From positions 52,117,281 through 52,181,280 of the forward strand of contig OY735202.1 of the NCBI GenBank assembly GCA_963457665.1: DNA of 64,000 bases, in the 5' to 3' direction. The stretch comes from Thysanoteuthis rhombus. Its lineage: Eukaryota; Mollusca; Cephalopoda; Oegopsida; Thysanoteuthidae. Positions 47,694-57,729 of this stretch are shown here, one piece after another (the stretch's first letter is position 1; the number at the start of each line of letters is the position of its first letter). A program made the translations under genes and the position numbers. The notes below the pieces were generated by a model. The model made no database searches, was not told the origin of the DNA, and was given only the letters and a program-made list of their open reading frames with translations.

Positions 47694-47850
47694 GCCTGAA
47701 GAGGCCCAGAGAGGGCTGAAACATGAACTAGTTTGTGTAGCGAATCCACATTCTACTATTTATTTCCAGCTCTACTCTAGAACAACTCAACTTCGAGAGT
47801 AAAATGTCGTATGTATCGAGCACTCTATGAAATAAATCCAATACATTTCA
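47694..47850 (+). other. CTGAAGA-stem-TGAAAC motif with conserved-looking tail
   Basis: CTGAAGA (47696-47702), GGCCC/GGGC stem (47703-47716) and TGAAAC (47717-47722) repeat the layout seen at 15806. The following ~130 bp ends in ATAAATCCAATACATTTC. It begins 11 bp after the (TA)n tract. I infer a retroelement end, possibly Penelope-like, but see no coding part. Confidence 0.35.
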
Positions 47851-47921
47851 GAAGTGGCTTTATATTATTGATATATAATTATATTATGTTATACTGCTAG
47901 CCTAATTTGTACTACATATAC

Positions 47922-47925
<4 letters not shown>

Positions 47926-48010
<85 letters not shown>
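47926..48010. repeat. (TA)n microsatellite, ~85 bp
   Basis: A pure TA tract with a TTAAGCTTG flank. On the minus strand it lies just after CTGATGAGTGTCAGAAA (48039-48023). Confidence 0.95.
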
Positions 48011-48013
<3 letters not shown>

Positions 48014-48059
48014 AGCTTGTTTTTTCTGACACTCATCAGACGATGTCTTGTCAGAAAAA

Positions 48060-49280
48060 TGTTTAAATGTGTCGTATGGAAAAAAAACATGTTGAATTTT
48101 TTCCCTCCCCTTTTTTTGCTTCATTATGCATCAACTAATTACGGCAATGAAGAAGGAGAGTCTTTATCTTGATTTTAATCTTTTTTAACTGATTTCTAAT
48201 CATTAAAAAGATAATATTTATTTAAATACATGAATTATTTCGTTGACACCTTCTGAACAGTGGACAGATAAGGCTTACATTTCTTTTGTGCCCCTCCTTC
48301 ATCACCATTATCACCAACAGGGTATTTTGCTCAGGGGAAATAACTCTTAATAGCGAAATCCAACAAATACGTAGTAATTAACGTTGGATATTTGGAATAC
48401 TAATGACAATGAACTTCCTTATGCATCAAGTGCAAAATCTGCTGGCTTGACCGTTATATGATCGGTGGTTACAGTGTTCTCTTAAACGTTGGAGGAATTT
48501 TTTGGACAGATTAAAAACACGAATAAAACACTTAAAAAATCTGATTAATCGATTTAACTAGAACGCCCAACTAAGAAAAGACAAAGGTTGGCATCTTGTG
48601 AACCTGATAACCTACATCAGATCTGACACTTACCTAAAGACCAGTAGCTATCGTGGTTTCCATGAATATTTTGATGAATGTTATGTTTTGTACATAAATT
48701 ACAATGACATAAACCTAGATTTTTACTTAGTCGCCCCGGCTTTATGATAATAAATAGGTTATGCCACAGAAGAGAATAGTTAGAGAAAATTTTGTCTAAG
48801 GCTTTGATTTGGTCTGACCTTGTCCCATTCTCCTTATCAACGTGTAAATTTTCCCAGCGTCTCGTACTTTTTCCTGACAATTAGTTTATCAAACTCAAAA
48901 GAATGAGACTATTCCTCTTCAAAATGACCTCCTTTCTCAGAATACCACGTTTTACCATCTTATCGACCCAAGAAAGATAACAGTTCATCAAATCTAACAC
49001 GACAGGCTTCATACTAGATACGTTGATGTTATTCGAAGGTTCTTGTTTGGTTGATATCCAGAGTGTCTCGTAAAAATACATCAACATTCTGTTTTCTTAT
49101 TGCTGCTTTAGTTCTTAGATAAAAGTTAGATAGACTCTTCCATACGAAAGACTGAAAATAGAATGAAACATGTGGACTTTCGTAAAAGTTCAAGTAATTT
49201 TTAGGTAAGAACCAGAGTAGCTATTATCAAACAAAATGTAAGTACATTATTTTGAGATAACCAGTATTTTAAAAGTACAT
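48060..49280. other. No gene recognised
   Basis: Two abutting minus-strand frames (48881-49087 and 48617-48880; 68 and 87 codons) give a nearly continuous protein-like stretch, but I recognise no domain. AGGAGGTCATTTTGAAGAGG on the minus strand near 48925 faintly resembles the TIR of the tRNA-like family and may be coincidence. Confidence 0.35.
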
Positions 49281-49285
49281 ACATA

Positions 49286-49886
49286 CACTGATGAGCCAAA
49301 ACATTATGACCTGTGAGATATGGCCAGAATGACAGCTAATGTCTCATAAGAACTGTGCATGTCAGGGTCATAGCTATACAAACAAGGAAGCTGGCCTCGC
49401 AATCATGGACAAGAAGAAAGTTGAGTGACTTTAATAGTGACCAAATAGAAGATTAGGTTACAGAATTTCCAAAAAAAGCTCTTGTTGAGTGCTCACATTC
49501 AATTGTGTTGAGAACCCACTGAAACGAGGAGGGGAATATGACCAATCGCTGACAAGGCATTGGGCTGCCAAGACATCGATAAGGGAAGTAAACGTAAGTT
49601 TTCATGTCAAGTATAACAGCCAACAGAAGGGCTACTGTGGCCGATACATTCTATCAAAGTGAAAGAATGAATGCATCACGACACAGTACATCGATCTTTG
49701 TGGCGTATGCAGATAAGTCAGTGTAGCCATGCTAACTAAAGTCAATCACCGAAAGCGTCCTCAATGGGCATGTAAGCATTATTCAGTGGAAGCAATGGCA
49801 CATGATTGGGTAGAGTTTATTTTGCAGAAACGCCGAGAACTAACACTAAATTAAGTAACTGGCCATGATGTTTTGATTCATCGGTG
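49286..49886 (+). mobile_element. Tc1-type transposon, internally deleted, both TIRs present
   Basis: The left end CACTGATGAGCCAAAACATT then ATGACC and the reverse complement of the right end CACCGATGAATCAAAACATC then ATGGCC agree at 21 of 26 positions. TA dinucleotides flank both ends (49284-49285 and 49887-49888), as expected for this superfamily. Inside, plus-strand fragments HDTVHRSLWRMQISQC and HRKRPQWACKHYS correspond to the region joining the HTH and the first catalytic part of Tc1 transposases. The catalytic core is deleted, leaving 601 bp. It is non-autonomous and degraded. Confidence 0.85.
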
Positions 49887-49889
49887 TAT

Positions 49890-50420
49890 TCAAACAATTC
49901 AAACTTTATATCTGTTATGTTATTATCTATTATGAAGTCTGCAAACAGCTGACAAGATTAGGGTTAAAGAAGCATCTGAATAGTTCTCTTGAAAAATTGG
50001 AGTCGGACTGCAATAAAGAACTGTTGGTTCTTCTTGGTTAATATTTACGCAATAGTCAATATGCTTAGAACAATTTCTGCATTGCACCAAGGTACACAGA
50101 AAAAAATCTCGCCATTACACGTGTAGTGACCTATATTTTGTATGATTTTTGCCATAGTTTATAAATACATAAGTAACTTTTATACAATTTCCACGGCATT
50201 TCGAGTAATGAGTCTCATACAGTATACATATCAAATGCATGGACGTTTTCATACAAAATACAGCCAGATAAGTTTTATATTGAAATCACAGAAGCAAAAA
50301 TGAAATTAAGAGGGAACAAGCCAGGTTGCTGCAGGATCAAACTCCTCTTCTTTTTCTATTCGAACTCAAGATAATTACTACAACTTTTGTATTGTATGTG
50401 TGATGAATAAATTCGTAGAT
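49890..50420. other. No gene recognised
   Basis: AGGAGTTTGATCCTGCAGC on the minus strand near 50340 is B-box-like, but no A box supports a SINE call. Confidence 0.4.
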
Positions 50421-50424
50421 GTGT

Positions 50425-50520
50425 AAGACTTGCCAGTTCAGTTCAGTTAGTGAGAATCGTGTTGCAATCTTTTGGTCGTGATTTCAATCACGGTAAGAAA
50501 TGTTGATTATATATATCGGT
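50425..50520 (+). mobile_element. tRNA-like SINE head
   Basis: CAGTTAGTGAGAATCGTG (A-box region) and GTCGTGATTTCAATCACGG (B-box region, about 50477-50495) are spaced as in a tRNA. The body continues with GGTTTAATGGGGTGAGATAG. It is related to the minus-strand copy at 24290-24400. Confidence 0.55.
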
Positions 50521-50524
50521 TGGG

Positions 50525-51178
50525 TTTAATGGGGTGAGATAGACGACTAGTGGAGATTTCACTCCCCTGAATTAGGTTTTCCTTATTATGGGGGGAAAAG
50601 TCCAACTTGGACCAAGTTTAACAATTCGAAATTTTGCTGCTACTGGCAAAAGGTTTTGAAACATATAAGTTGCTTACAACTACGTCTGCATCTTTTGTAA
50701 ACAAAGAGACGTGCAAAAATGGTTTTTTTTACTCAATTTTCACCCACTGTTCTGGTCAAGTGCTGCCCCTCCATTTGTAGGCGATTAAAATTGATTAAAT
50801 TGTTTTGCTGACGTAGTATACTTTTCTTGATTCAACGTTTGCAATGCAAAACCCGTATGCCAAATGCAAAATAATCTCTGGAACACTTTCAGGCGTTTGC
50901 ATAACAAACCTTTTGAGTTCAAATGTCAAATGCCTTATACCGAGACTTCTATAGTCTTTTTGAAGCTAAGTATCGCAATTGTATGTGAATTGGTTCATGT
51001 TAACTCTATTGATCACCAGCGTGAGAATTCACCAACACGCATAAAATAACCAAATCACTTCACATTTCTCAACATTGATGACCAAAAATCACCATACCCA
51101 CAAAGGAAACATGGTGAGCATTGTAGAATTCATCCTTTCATACGCACACATCTGGCACACAGACACCTACATACATTC
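50525..51178. other. No gene recognised
   Basis: A 61-codon frame at 50864-51049 has no domain. Confidence 0.4.
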
Positions 51179-51181
51179 ATA

Positions 51182-52566
51182 CAGTGGGTGCAATAAATAT
51201 TCGTACGGTAAGAAAAATTGAACGTTTAATCTTATCCCTTTCTCTATAAGTGCTCAACTAAGTTCAAATTATGCCTCAAAAAAGATACAACATGGATGAT
51301 GATGCACACAAAATATGAAGTAAATATTGAAGGAGTTTTGTTACAATATTTTTCAAATAAACGAACGAAGTACTGGTACAGCATTAACATCCCATGAAGA
51401 ACTGAGCTTCAGTAATCATTCAGTTAATATACTTTCGCCAAATGTTCCAGGTAGTTATCCAAATACTTTTGGCAATTTGCGACGGAAATTTACTACGTTC
51501 TTCTCTACTGCTAAAATGTTCTTTAGATTTATTTTCCAAGCATTCATTTCTGATTCACACCATAAATTTTCAATTGGAATTAGAACAGGTGATTACGAAG
51601 GCCATAGAAAAACACCAATCTTTTCTTTTTTCTAATCGTTTCGGTCACCAGCTTTGACTTATGTTTGGGAACATTGTATCGTTGGAATATCCAACTTCTT
51701 CTCATGCGGAGATTTCGAGTTAAACTCCTCGCTATCTTTAAGAATATCCCGAAGTTTTCTTTTTTTTTAAATTATCTTTCGATCTGCACAAGATGGCCAA
51801 CGCTTTTTGCACTAAAGCAACCCCATCGCATAATGGAACTTCAATATTTTATCCAAAAATTCTTCATCTTTGTTTTGGTGCTCCTTAGCTTTCAAGTACA
51901 TTGGACGCAGTGAAGGTTTTTCCTTTCAGTCCCACACGGCGTAATATATACTTTGCTGTACTGTAACATCCACACCGTATGATTTCAAAGTATTGTTCTC
52001 GTCTTCCCATATCATTCGTAGATCTTTACCAACGTCACTGATTATCTTATGTATGAGTCTTGGTGAAACCTCACGAGGACAACCAACTGGCAGAAGATTT
52101 TTCACGTTACCAGTCATTTTGAATTTATTTACCATGGACTGTACCGTTGATTTTGCAACAATTCTTGGAAACATTACCATATGCCTTTCCTATCTCGTGC
52201 TTATTAACAATTAATCGCCTTAAATCGATACTGAACTCCTTTGTCCTCGCCATTATGGAACAAGTTGAAAACAATTTCTGTATGAATAATATGAGGCTCG
52301 AATAATGAAATGAATAAGATGTGGCTCGACGATGCAATGTTGCATGCTGCCAAAAATATTGATTAAGTAAGTTATTCAAGTGCGCCAAATGATTCAATGA
52401 AAATGGAAGTAAATTAATAACTGCTTGCAGGATCCGTGGAAATTCCTCGAATGTTGACAACTAAGATTATCTTCTCATTCTTTTCCAATTCTTGTTGTCC
52501 GTCTCTGATTTTTCTAAACGTTATACAAACAGCAATTAGTTTCATTTGCGTAAATTTTCATACACC
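51182..52566 (-). mobile_element. Tc1-like DNA transposon, full-length but decayed
   Basis: The left end CAGTGGGTGCAATAAATATT has the look of a Tc1-family terminal repeat. The reverse complement of the right end, GTGTATGAAAATTTACGC, is a plausible but diverged partner. The ~1.38-kb span and the single minus-strand transposase fit a complete element. It lies directly upstream of a pyrimidine-rich minisatellite that starts at about 52560. Confidence 0.75.
51320..52253 (-). pseudogene. Tc1-like transposase pseudogene
   Basis: The start ATG at 52253 opens MARTKEFSIDLRRLIVNKHE, the N-terminal homeodomain-like HTH. After a frame change, AKSTVQSMVNKFKMTGNV and a GCPREVSPRLIHKIISD run give the first and second HTH, with WEDENNTLKSYGVDV after it. 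Further on come GRFRGxKGK-like remains. Near 51500-51600, SPVLIPIENLWCESEMNAW matches the SPDLNPIENLW motif before the last catalytic Glu. Length and order fit a ~340-residue Tc1 DDE transposase. Several frameshifts and stops prevent expression. In this copy the D of SPDLNP has become V. Confidence 0.85.
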
Positions 52567-52970
52567 TCAATAAACTACCTAAGTTTCTTTTCTGGCCTCT
52601 CCCTTGTCATCTTCCCAATAAATTTTCTTTTTTGCCCTCCCTCTCTCTCTCTCTCTCTCCACCTATTCAGACACTACGAAACTTTTTCCACCTCTCTCTC
52701 TTCCTTCCCTCTAATTAATCTACTGAACCTCTTTCTTACCCTCATTAACTACATTTCTATTCCTCTCCTATCTTTTCTTTCCCTCATTAAATTGACTCTC
52801 TCTTCTTTCCCTTTCTATACCCTCCATAAACTCTCTGACTTTTTCTTCCCCCTCTTTTCTTCCCCTCTTATTAATCTGCATAATTTCCCTTTCTCTCCTC
52901 TCTCTTCCCACCTCTTCAGTAAACTCCCTAAAACCCTTTTCTCCCCTCCGTCTTCCCCCTTTTTTTAAGT
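52560..52970 (+). repeat. Pyrimidine-rich minisatellite, ~30-50 bp degenerate units
   Basis: CCTCAATAAACTACC (52564), CTCTAATTAATCTACTG (52710), CCCTCATTAACTAC (52739), CCCTCATTAAATTGAC (52783), CCCTCCATAAACTC (52819), CCCTCTTATTAATCTGC (52863) and CCTCTTCAGTAAACTCCC (52911) are variants of one anchor in a C+T background. The 140-codon frame 52546-52968 is a by-product. Confidence 0.65.
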
Positions 52971-52974
52971 ACTC

Positions 52975-53590
52975 AAGTCAAGTTTGGGGGGAATAATTCC
53001 GACCCCATACTTATGTTTTGGTTCGGAGAGAGATTAATTCCGGATCGCACATATATATTAGGGGGGCTCAATTTCGACTTTATTTAACCCTAATCCATAT
53101 CTCGAGATCATCTTTTCTGAACCGAATCTGATCCTGAACCGAGCCAATATTTGGAGTAGGAATTGGAATAAGGCTTGGACTAAAAGATTCTACCGTACAG
53201 TCAGATTGTCATTCGTGGAGATCATACACTAACCCTCCAATCAGGGTTGCCAGATATCTTTTGCTGCACAAGAACAACTTTGAATGCTCAAAATTCTAGA
53301 TTAAGTGGCTTCAGTACCAAAATAACAAAGTAACTGAAAATCTATAAGGCTAAGCTTACAAAAATTAAAATAAAATAAATAAATGAATAGATTAAAATAC
53401 ATATTTTTTATTTATTGATTAATTGTATAAGATGAAGTATTGTAAATCATTAGCTATATTTTTTGCTACTATTTACCTCCATCTCAATTTTTGTTGCTTC
53501 TTATTTCAAGTAAACTTTGGCCAGGACCGAAAAATTTTCAATGCAGATCGCAACAAAAAATAAGTTTTGGATAAGAATCGAAATTGCTAC
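52975..53590. other. No gene recognised
   Basis: Around 52983-53090 a loose phrase (GGGGGGAATAATTCCGACC, GAGATTAATTCCGGATCG, GGGGGGCTCAATTTCGAC) repeats about every 50 bp. The stretch 53460-53530 resembles the start of the pre-LINE module at 53790. Confidence 0.4.
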
Positions 53591-53595
53591 CCACG

Positions 53596-53700
53596 AGGCC
53601 GGGGAGTGGCTCAGTTAACACCCGACCATTCTTAATACTGAGGAACAGGAATCAGTGGCCAACGTGGGTCCAAATCAAACACTTGATTTGATCCTGTATC
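53596..53700 (+). mobile_element. Possible tRNA-like SINE head
   Basis: AGTGGCTCAGTTAACACCCG fits an A box. GTGGGTCCAAATCAAAC, about 60 bp on, is a weak B box. No second copy was seen. Confidence 0.4.
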
Positions 53701-53789
53701 TCAATGCGCCATGTTTATTATTTACTGGTTGTTCGGGATCGCTCATCAAATTTATTCCTTTTTTTAGATGAAGTTTTGTCAGTTACGGA

Positions 53790-53925
53790 TAATAATCATG
53801 ATTATTAATTTTTGCCATTATTTACTTTCATTCCAATTTCTGCTGCTCTTTATCGTAACTGCTTTCCTTCGGCAGTCAGTGAATGAATTAACAGCACAGA
53901 TTGGAATAAAGAATGAATTCCGGGT
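53790..53925 (+). repeat. Pre-LINE module, second complete copy
   Basis: It is similar to 3417-3540 across its length, including the GGCAGTCAGTGAATGAATTA and CAGCACAGATTGGAATAAAG region. A LINE 3' fragment follows within ~40 bp, as at 3.5 kb. Confidence 0.6.
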
Positions 53926-53964
53926 GAGGATTGAACTTACGAATAAATAAATTTATTAAGAGCT

Positions 53965-54435
53965 TGAAAGCTTCTTTGGGGGAAATGACTGGGAGAGAAT
54001 GGGAATAAACATAAATGGAGAATATTTAAACCACTTAAGATTTGCTGATGACATTTCCATGGTGTCAGAAGCATTGGAAGATTTACAAAACATGTTAACT
54101 GATCTTACGGATGCGAAACATGAAAATGAGCACAACAAACTGAAGACCATCTTGGAATCCCAGGGTAATGGGGAAAAGATCATCATATAACTGAGGGAGA
54201 TCTATTATTATGCGAATAATAATAACAGCAAAAGTGATGAGGGGCTAGACACTTAACGAGAAGAGATGAATCACTGATGAATACCCGATTGGTGCCCATG
54301 GGACAGTGAACAGTAGAAAAAGACAAGACACAAGATGAAGGGATGTTGAACGTTTCGCTGGTGAGATACAGCAAAGGTTAGCACAATCACGCTTGTCATG
54401 GAGAGAGGTGAGAAAGGTGTTTGCCCAGCAATGGA
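53965..54435 (+). mobile_element. RTE-like LINE fragment with FADD box
   Basis: The frame 53999-54190 reads GININGEYLNHLRFADDISM followed by VSEALEDLQNMLTDLTDA. This is the palm-domain segment around the catalytic F/YADD of LINE reverse transcriptases. Downstream, in other frames, GARHLTRRDES and a CHGER..ERCLPSNG end recall the C-terminal R.DGRWT..W..Q.W region. Its sequence differs clearly from the other LINE copies in the window, so it is a second RTE-like lineage. 5'-truncated and frame-broken. Confidence 0.75.
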
Positions 54436-54443
54436 CTTACAGT

Positions 54444-55150
54444 GGCTTTATTTATCCAAACCCCCAACGGAGCGAAATGCGGCACAAGGTCAAGCTTAAG
54501 GTGGGAAAATGGAGCACCCCATCAAAAAACAGGTCCAGCCAGCGCGACTGAGGTTGTTCAGGCAACTGTGGTTGCCAAAGCAAGTGAGGTCGCGAAAGCG
54601 TCCGGACGAGCCCGACCTGTCCCTCTTGGTGCAATGGGACAGCATCGCCCCGGGGTGAACTTCTTCCCCACCGCTGAGCCGAGAAATAGACGAATCCCAA
54701 GGTTTCCAATGCACTTAGCAATGTGCCCCCTCATTGGCTAATGCATTGCACCTGCACACTCAGTCTTTGATACTCACCACAACACCATCTCTGGCCCATT
54801 CGTCAGGCTTTATTTATTTGCACCCCAACGTAGTGAAAGGCAACACAAGGTCATGCTTAAGATGGGAAAATGGAGCACCGCCTACGAAAATAGCTCCAGC
54901 CAACGCGACTGAGGTTGCTAAAGCAACCGTGGTCGCTAAAGCAACCGTGGTTGCTAAAGCAAACGAGGTCGTGAAAGCATCAGGACGACCTATTCCTCTT
55001 GGTGCAATAGGACAGCGTCGCCTCGCAGTTGGGCCGAGTAATAGAAAGAAAGCCTAAGGACGGGTCCAAAGGCTCCTGATTCGCTTAGCATTGCGCAGCC
55101 TCAGTGTCCCCTCATTGGCTAACACATCGCACCCGCGCACTCAGCAGGCA
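54444..55150 (+). repeat. GC-richer tandem duplication, two ~362-bp units
   Basis: Unit 1 (54444-54805) and unit 2 (54806-55150) both open GGCTTTATTTAT and share AAGGTCA(A/T)GCTTAAG(G/A)TGGG, AAAATGGAGCACC, GCGACTGAGGTTG, CCTCTTGGTGCAAT(G/A)GGACAGC and CCCCTCATTGGCTAA. Both contain an 18-bp-spaced series of GGTTGCTAAAGCAACC-like palindromes. The composition (many CpG) differs sharply from the surroundings. Open frames at 54421-54741 and 54734-55057 are parallel and share a 6-residue repeat (VVAKAT), so a coding reading is possible but unsupported. Confidence 0.8.
54913..54982. promoter_or_regulatory. X-box-like palindrome series
   Basis: GGTTGCTAAAGCAACC (54913-54928), GGTCGCTAAAGCAACC (54931-54946) and GGTTGCTAAAGCAAAC (54949-54964) are spaced by exactly 18 bp, then a decayed GGTCGTGAAAGCATC. 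They fit the GTTGCC..GGYAAC-type site bound by RFX factors. Unit 1 has three diverged equivalents at 54552-54603. Each unit also ends in an inverted CCAAT (ATTGG). The regulatory role is inference. Confidence 0.3.
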
Positions 55151-55154
55151 AACA

Positions 55155-55610
55155 CCTGTACTAGCGCTTCAGAATATGCTGTGGTACATATACAACACTT
55201 CAATCCATGCCAAAAGGCCAGAAAAATGGCAGTGACTGCCGATGATCACGATTGAAAACAGGAATGCTATGTCACATGGTTTTTAGTGACTTTTGTGGTA
55301 AAATAAAGGAAAATTTCAAATTGAGTTAAGATTCATGAAAAAAACAAAGTACAATCATAATATCGTTTAAAATTGCAAACAGAAATTAACGCTTTGTTTC
55401 GTGAGAAGAACAGTCCGCAAAGGAGACATTCCGATTTGGAACACCACTGTTCTGATGGTACAATCATAAGCTTTACCGTTCAACTCGAATCAATGCTTGA
55501 AATATAAATTTATGAAGGTTATAATTATCTTTTATGATTTGAACTACTCGTGAGTACGTTTTTTAAAGAAATCATGACTTTAAAATAAAAATTCATGCTA
55601 AAAAATCAAT
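55155..55610. other. No gene recognised
   Basis: Mixed composition with no supportable feature. Confidence 0.4.
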
Positions 55611-56096
55611 TTCCCAAGATCATCATCATCAGTCTTTCAACGTCCGTCGTTGGAGATAGAATTTCCCCAAGATGTGCCACACTTCTCTATCATGGGCGTC
55701 GCGGAGCCAGTACTTTCAGAATCTGTCTAGCTCGTCCCTCCATCTAATATTCTGTCGGCCTCGGTGGCGCATGTGATCACGGGGGATTCATGTCGTGAGT
55801 CGCGATGTCCATCGGTTGTCCGCTATTTTTGCAACATGTCCAGCCCACTGCCATTTGAGTTTTTTAATGGATTCCATGATGTCTCTGACTCTAGTCTTTT
55901 CCCGGATGTACTGTGCTGTCTTGTGGTCTCTCCATGTGAGGCCCAGCATAATTCTTTCATGTGCACGTTGCATAGTTCTCAGTTTGCGCATCTGTCTCTT
56001 GGTTAGGTTCCATGTTTCGTAAATGACTATTGGTTATACATCCTTCTCTTTAGGATTAATGAGATCTTCTTATTTTTAAAGGTTGAGCTTGCTCTG

Positions 56097-56582
56097 CTAA
56101 AGGCTAGCCATCCTGGTGTAATTCTTCGCTTGATTTCTTTTTCTTTTAAGGGTCTCATGGAGATTCGTTGTCCTAGGTAGATATATTGATTTACTTTCTC
56201 CTGTTCTGTGTCCTCGATTTTGATCTGTGTTTTTATCTCCGATGCGGTTGTTACACATGATCTTTGTCGTGCTGAAGTTCATGTGTTGGCCGACTTTCTT
56301 ACTCTCTTCATTTAATTCATCTAGCATTAGTTGGTGGTCGTGTAGGTTCTCTGCGAAAAGGGCAATGTCGTCTGCAAATCTGAGGTTGCTCTGATACATG
56401 CCTTTGATTCTAATCCCTTTACCCTCCCAATCTAGCTTTCTGAAGATCATCTCGAGGCAGGCTGTGAAGAGTTTTGGTGAGCTGGTATCACCCTGTCTTA
56501 CTCCTTTCTGGAGCTGAAAGGGGTCCGAGTTTTTATGTAGCCTGATAAAGAAGCTGCTGTGATTGTATATATGTTTCAGCAC
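56097..56582 (-). pseudogene. LINE reverse transcriptase, C-terminal half of RT domain
   Basis: This 161-codon open stretch contains GVRQGDTSSPKLFTACLEM (RT motif 4, canonical RQGDPLSP with P changed to T), then NLRFADDIALFAENL carrying the catalytic F-A-D-D, then MNFSTTKIMCNN (the K-T..M motif of the palm end). It continues in other frames to RKLRTMQRAHERIMLGLTWR and LKWQWAGHVAKIADNRWT at 55788-55991. Non-LTR retrotransposon RT copies its own RNA at a nicked chromosomal target. The catalytic residues are intact in this piece but the full polyprotein is not. Confidence 0.85.
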
Positions 56583-56677
56583 TTCGACATATACTGGATC
56601 TATACCTTGTCGTGTGATGGCCTCAATGACCTTCGGAATTTCTACTGAGTCGAACGCTTTTTTGAAGTCGATAATTG

Positions 56678-57715
56678 CTACGGCGAGTGGTAGTTGATAT
56701 TTGCAGCTTTTTCTTTGAGCTGATTTATCGAATGCAGGTGGTCCATGGTCGAGTAGCTTCTTCTGAAGTTAGCTTGCTCTCGTGGTTGGTTTTCATCGAG
56801 AGTTTTTGTGATTCGGTTAGTGAAAAGTTTGTATACGCAGTTGAGTAGGCTTATAGGCCTGTAGTTGTCGAGGTCTTTCGGATTTCCTCTTTTGTATAAA
56901 AGCATTGTGATAGTAGTGTTCCGGTCATCTGGGACTTTATTGTGTTTTAGACACAAGTTGAAAAGGACGGCCAGTTTCCTGGTGATGATCTTACCCGCTT
57001 TTCGGAGTAGGTCAATGGTGATGTTGTCTGGTCCAGAGGCAGTTCCTTTCTTCGTCTGTTTAATGGCTTCTTTCACCTCCCACGGGGTTACTTCTGGGAA
57101 GTCATCGAGTTGATTGCTCACGTCTTGCGTATCCTGTTTATTGTTCTGTAGTCCTTGTTTTGACGAATAAAGTTTTTGGTAGCATTTTTTGGCACGTTCG
57201 ACAATCCTGTCTCTGTTTGTTGTTAGATTTCCATTTTCCTCGAGTATGCTAGTTATTTGCTTTCGTACTGAGTTGAGGTCTTTGTTTATAGCTTTGAAAC
57301 CCCGACCTCTTTCAAGATTCGATTCAATGACTGCCGTCGTGTATCTCCTTCTGTCTTCCTTTCGTTTTTTCTTGATTAATTTGTTTAGTTCAGCCTCTTC
57401 AATTTTCTCTCTTGTTGTCGGTGGCTCGAGGTTTCTGCGTTTTTCCATAATATTTCTGGTTTCGTTTGAGATTTTAGTAATGGGTTGTGAGCTCATTGGT
57501 TTGAATATAGTAGCGACTTCTATCGTAGATGCTGTCATTTGGTTAAGTTCGTTGATGTTGGTATCGTCTCGTTCAGTAAAAATTCTGAATCTGTTTTTCA
57601 GTTCGAGCTTGAAAGATCGAGCGTGCTCTTTTGGTATGTTTAGAGGTTGCGGTTTTGTGTGGAACATTTTCCTGCGTTCTTTGTTGGTGTTCACTTGCAT
57701 TTTACATCGTACCAT
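56678..57715 (-). pseudogene. LINE polyprotein, end of endonuclease through RT fingers
   Basis: This is the longest open frame in the window (345 codons). It starts within the last endonuclease motif (..GSDHRMVRCKM), passes through a ~170-residue charged linker (EKRRNLEPPTTREKIEEAEL, KKKRKEDRRRYTTAVIES), and enters the RT domain at EVKEAIKQTKKGTASGPDNI. It then has KRGNPKDLDNYRPISLLNCV (RT motif 2) and EQANFRRSYSTMDHLHSI (motif 2a/3). It ends by a frameshift near 56690; beyond it, another frame reads AIIDFKKAFDSVE with the first catalytic Asp. The start Met is not a true start, as the protein begins in the upstream endonuclease. Confidence 0.85.
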
Positions 57716-57729
57716 TCTGTGGTCGCTGC

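Noticed and set aside
47401-47802. 133-codon plus-strand frame
   Set aside because: About a third is Tyr-Ile from the (TA)n tract, and the rest joins two unrelated repeat flanks.
48915-48960. Another TIR of the tRNA-like element family (AGGAGGTCATTTTGAAG)
   Set aside because: Only about 15 bases match, with no partner repeat and no tRNA-like core within 400 bp.
53768-53950. Small gene suggested by a 60-codon frame
   Set aside because: The frame lies in the dispersed pre-LINE module shared with 3417-3540, where it is not conserved.
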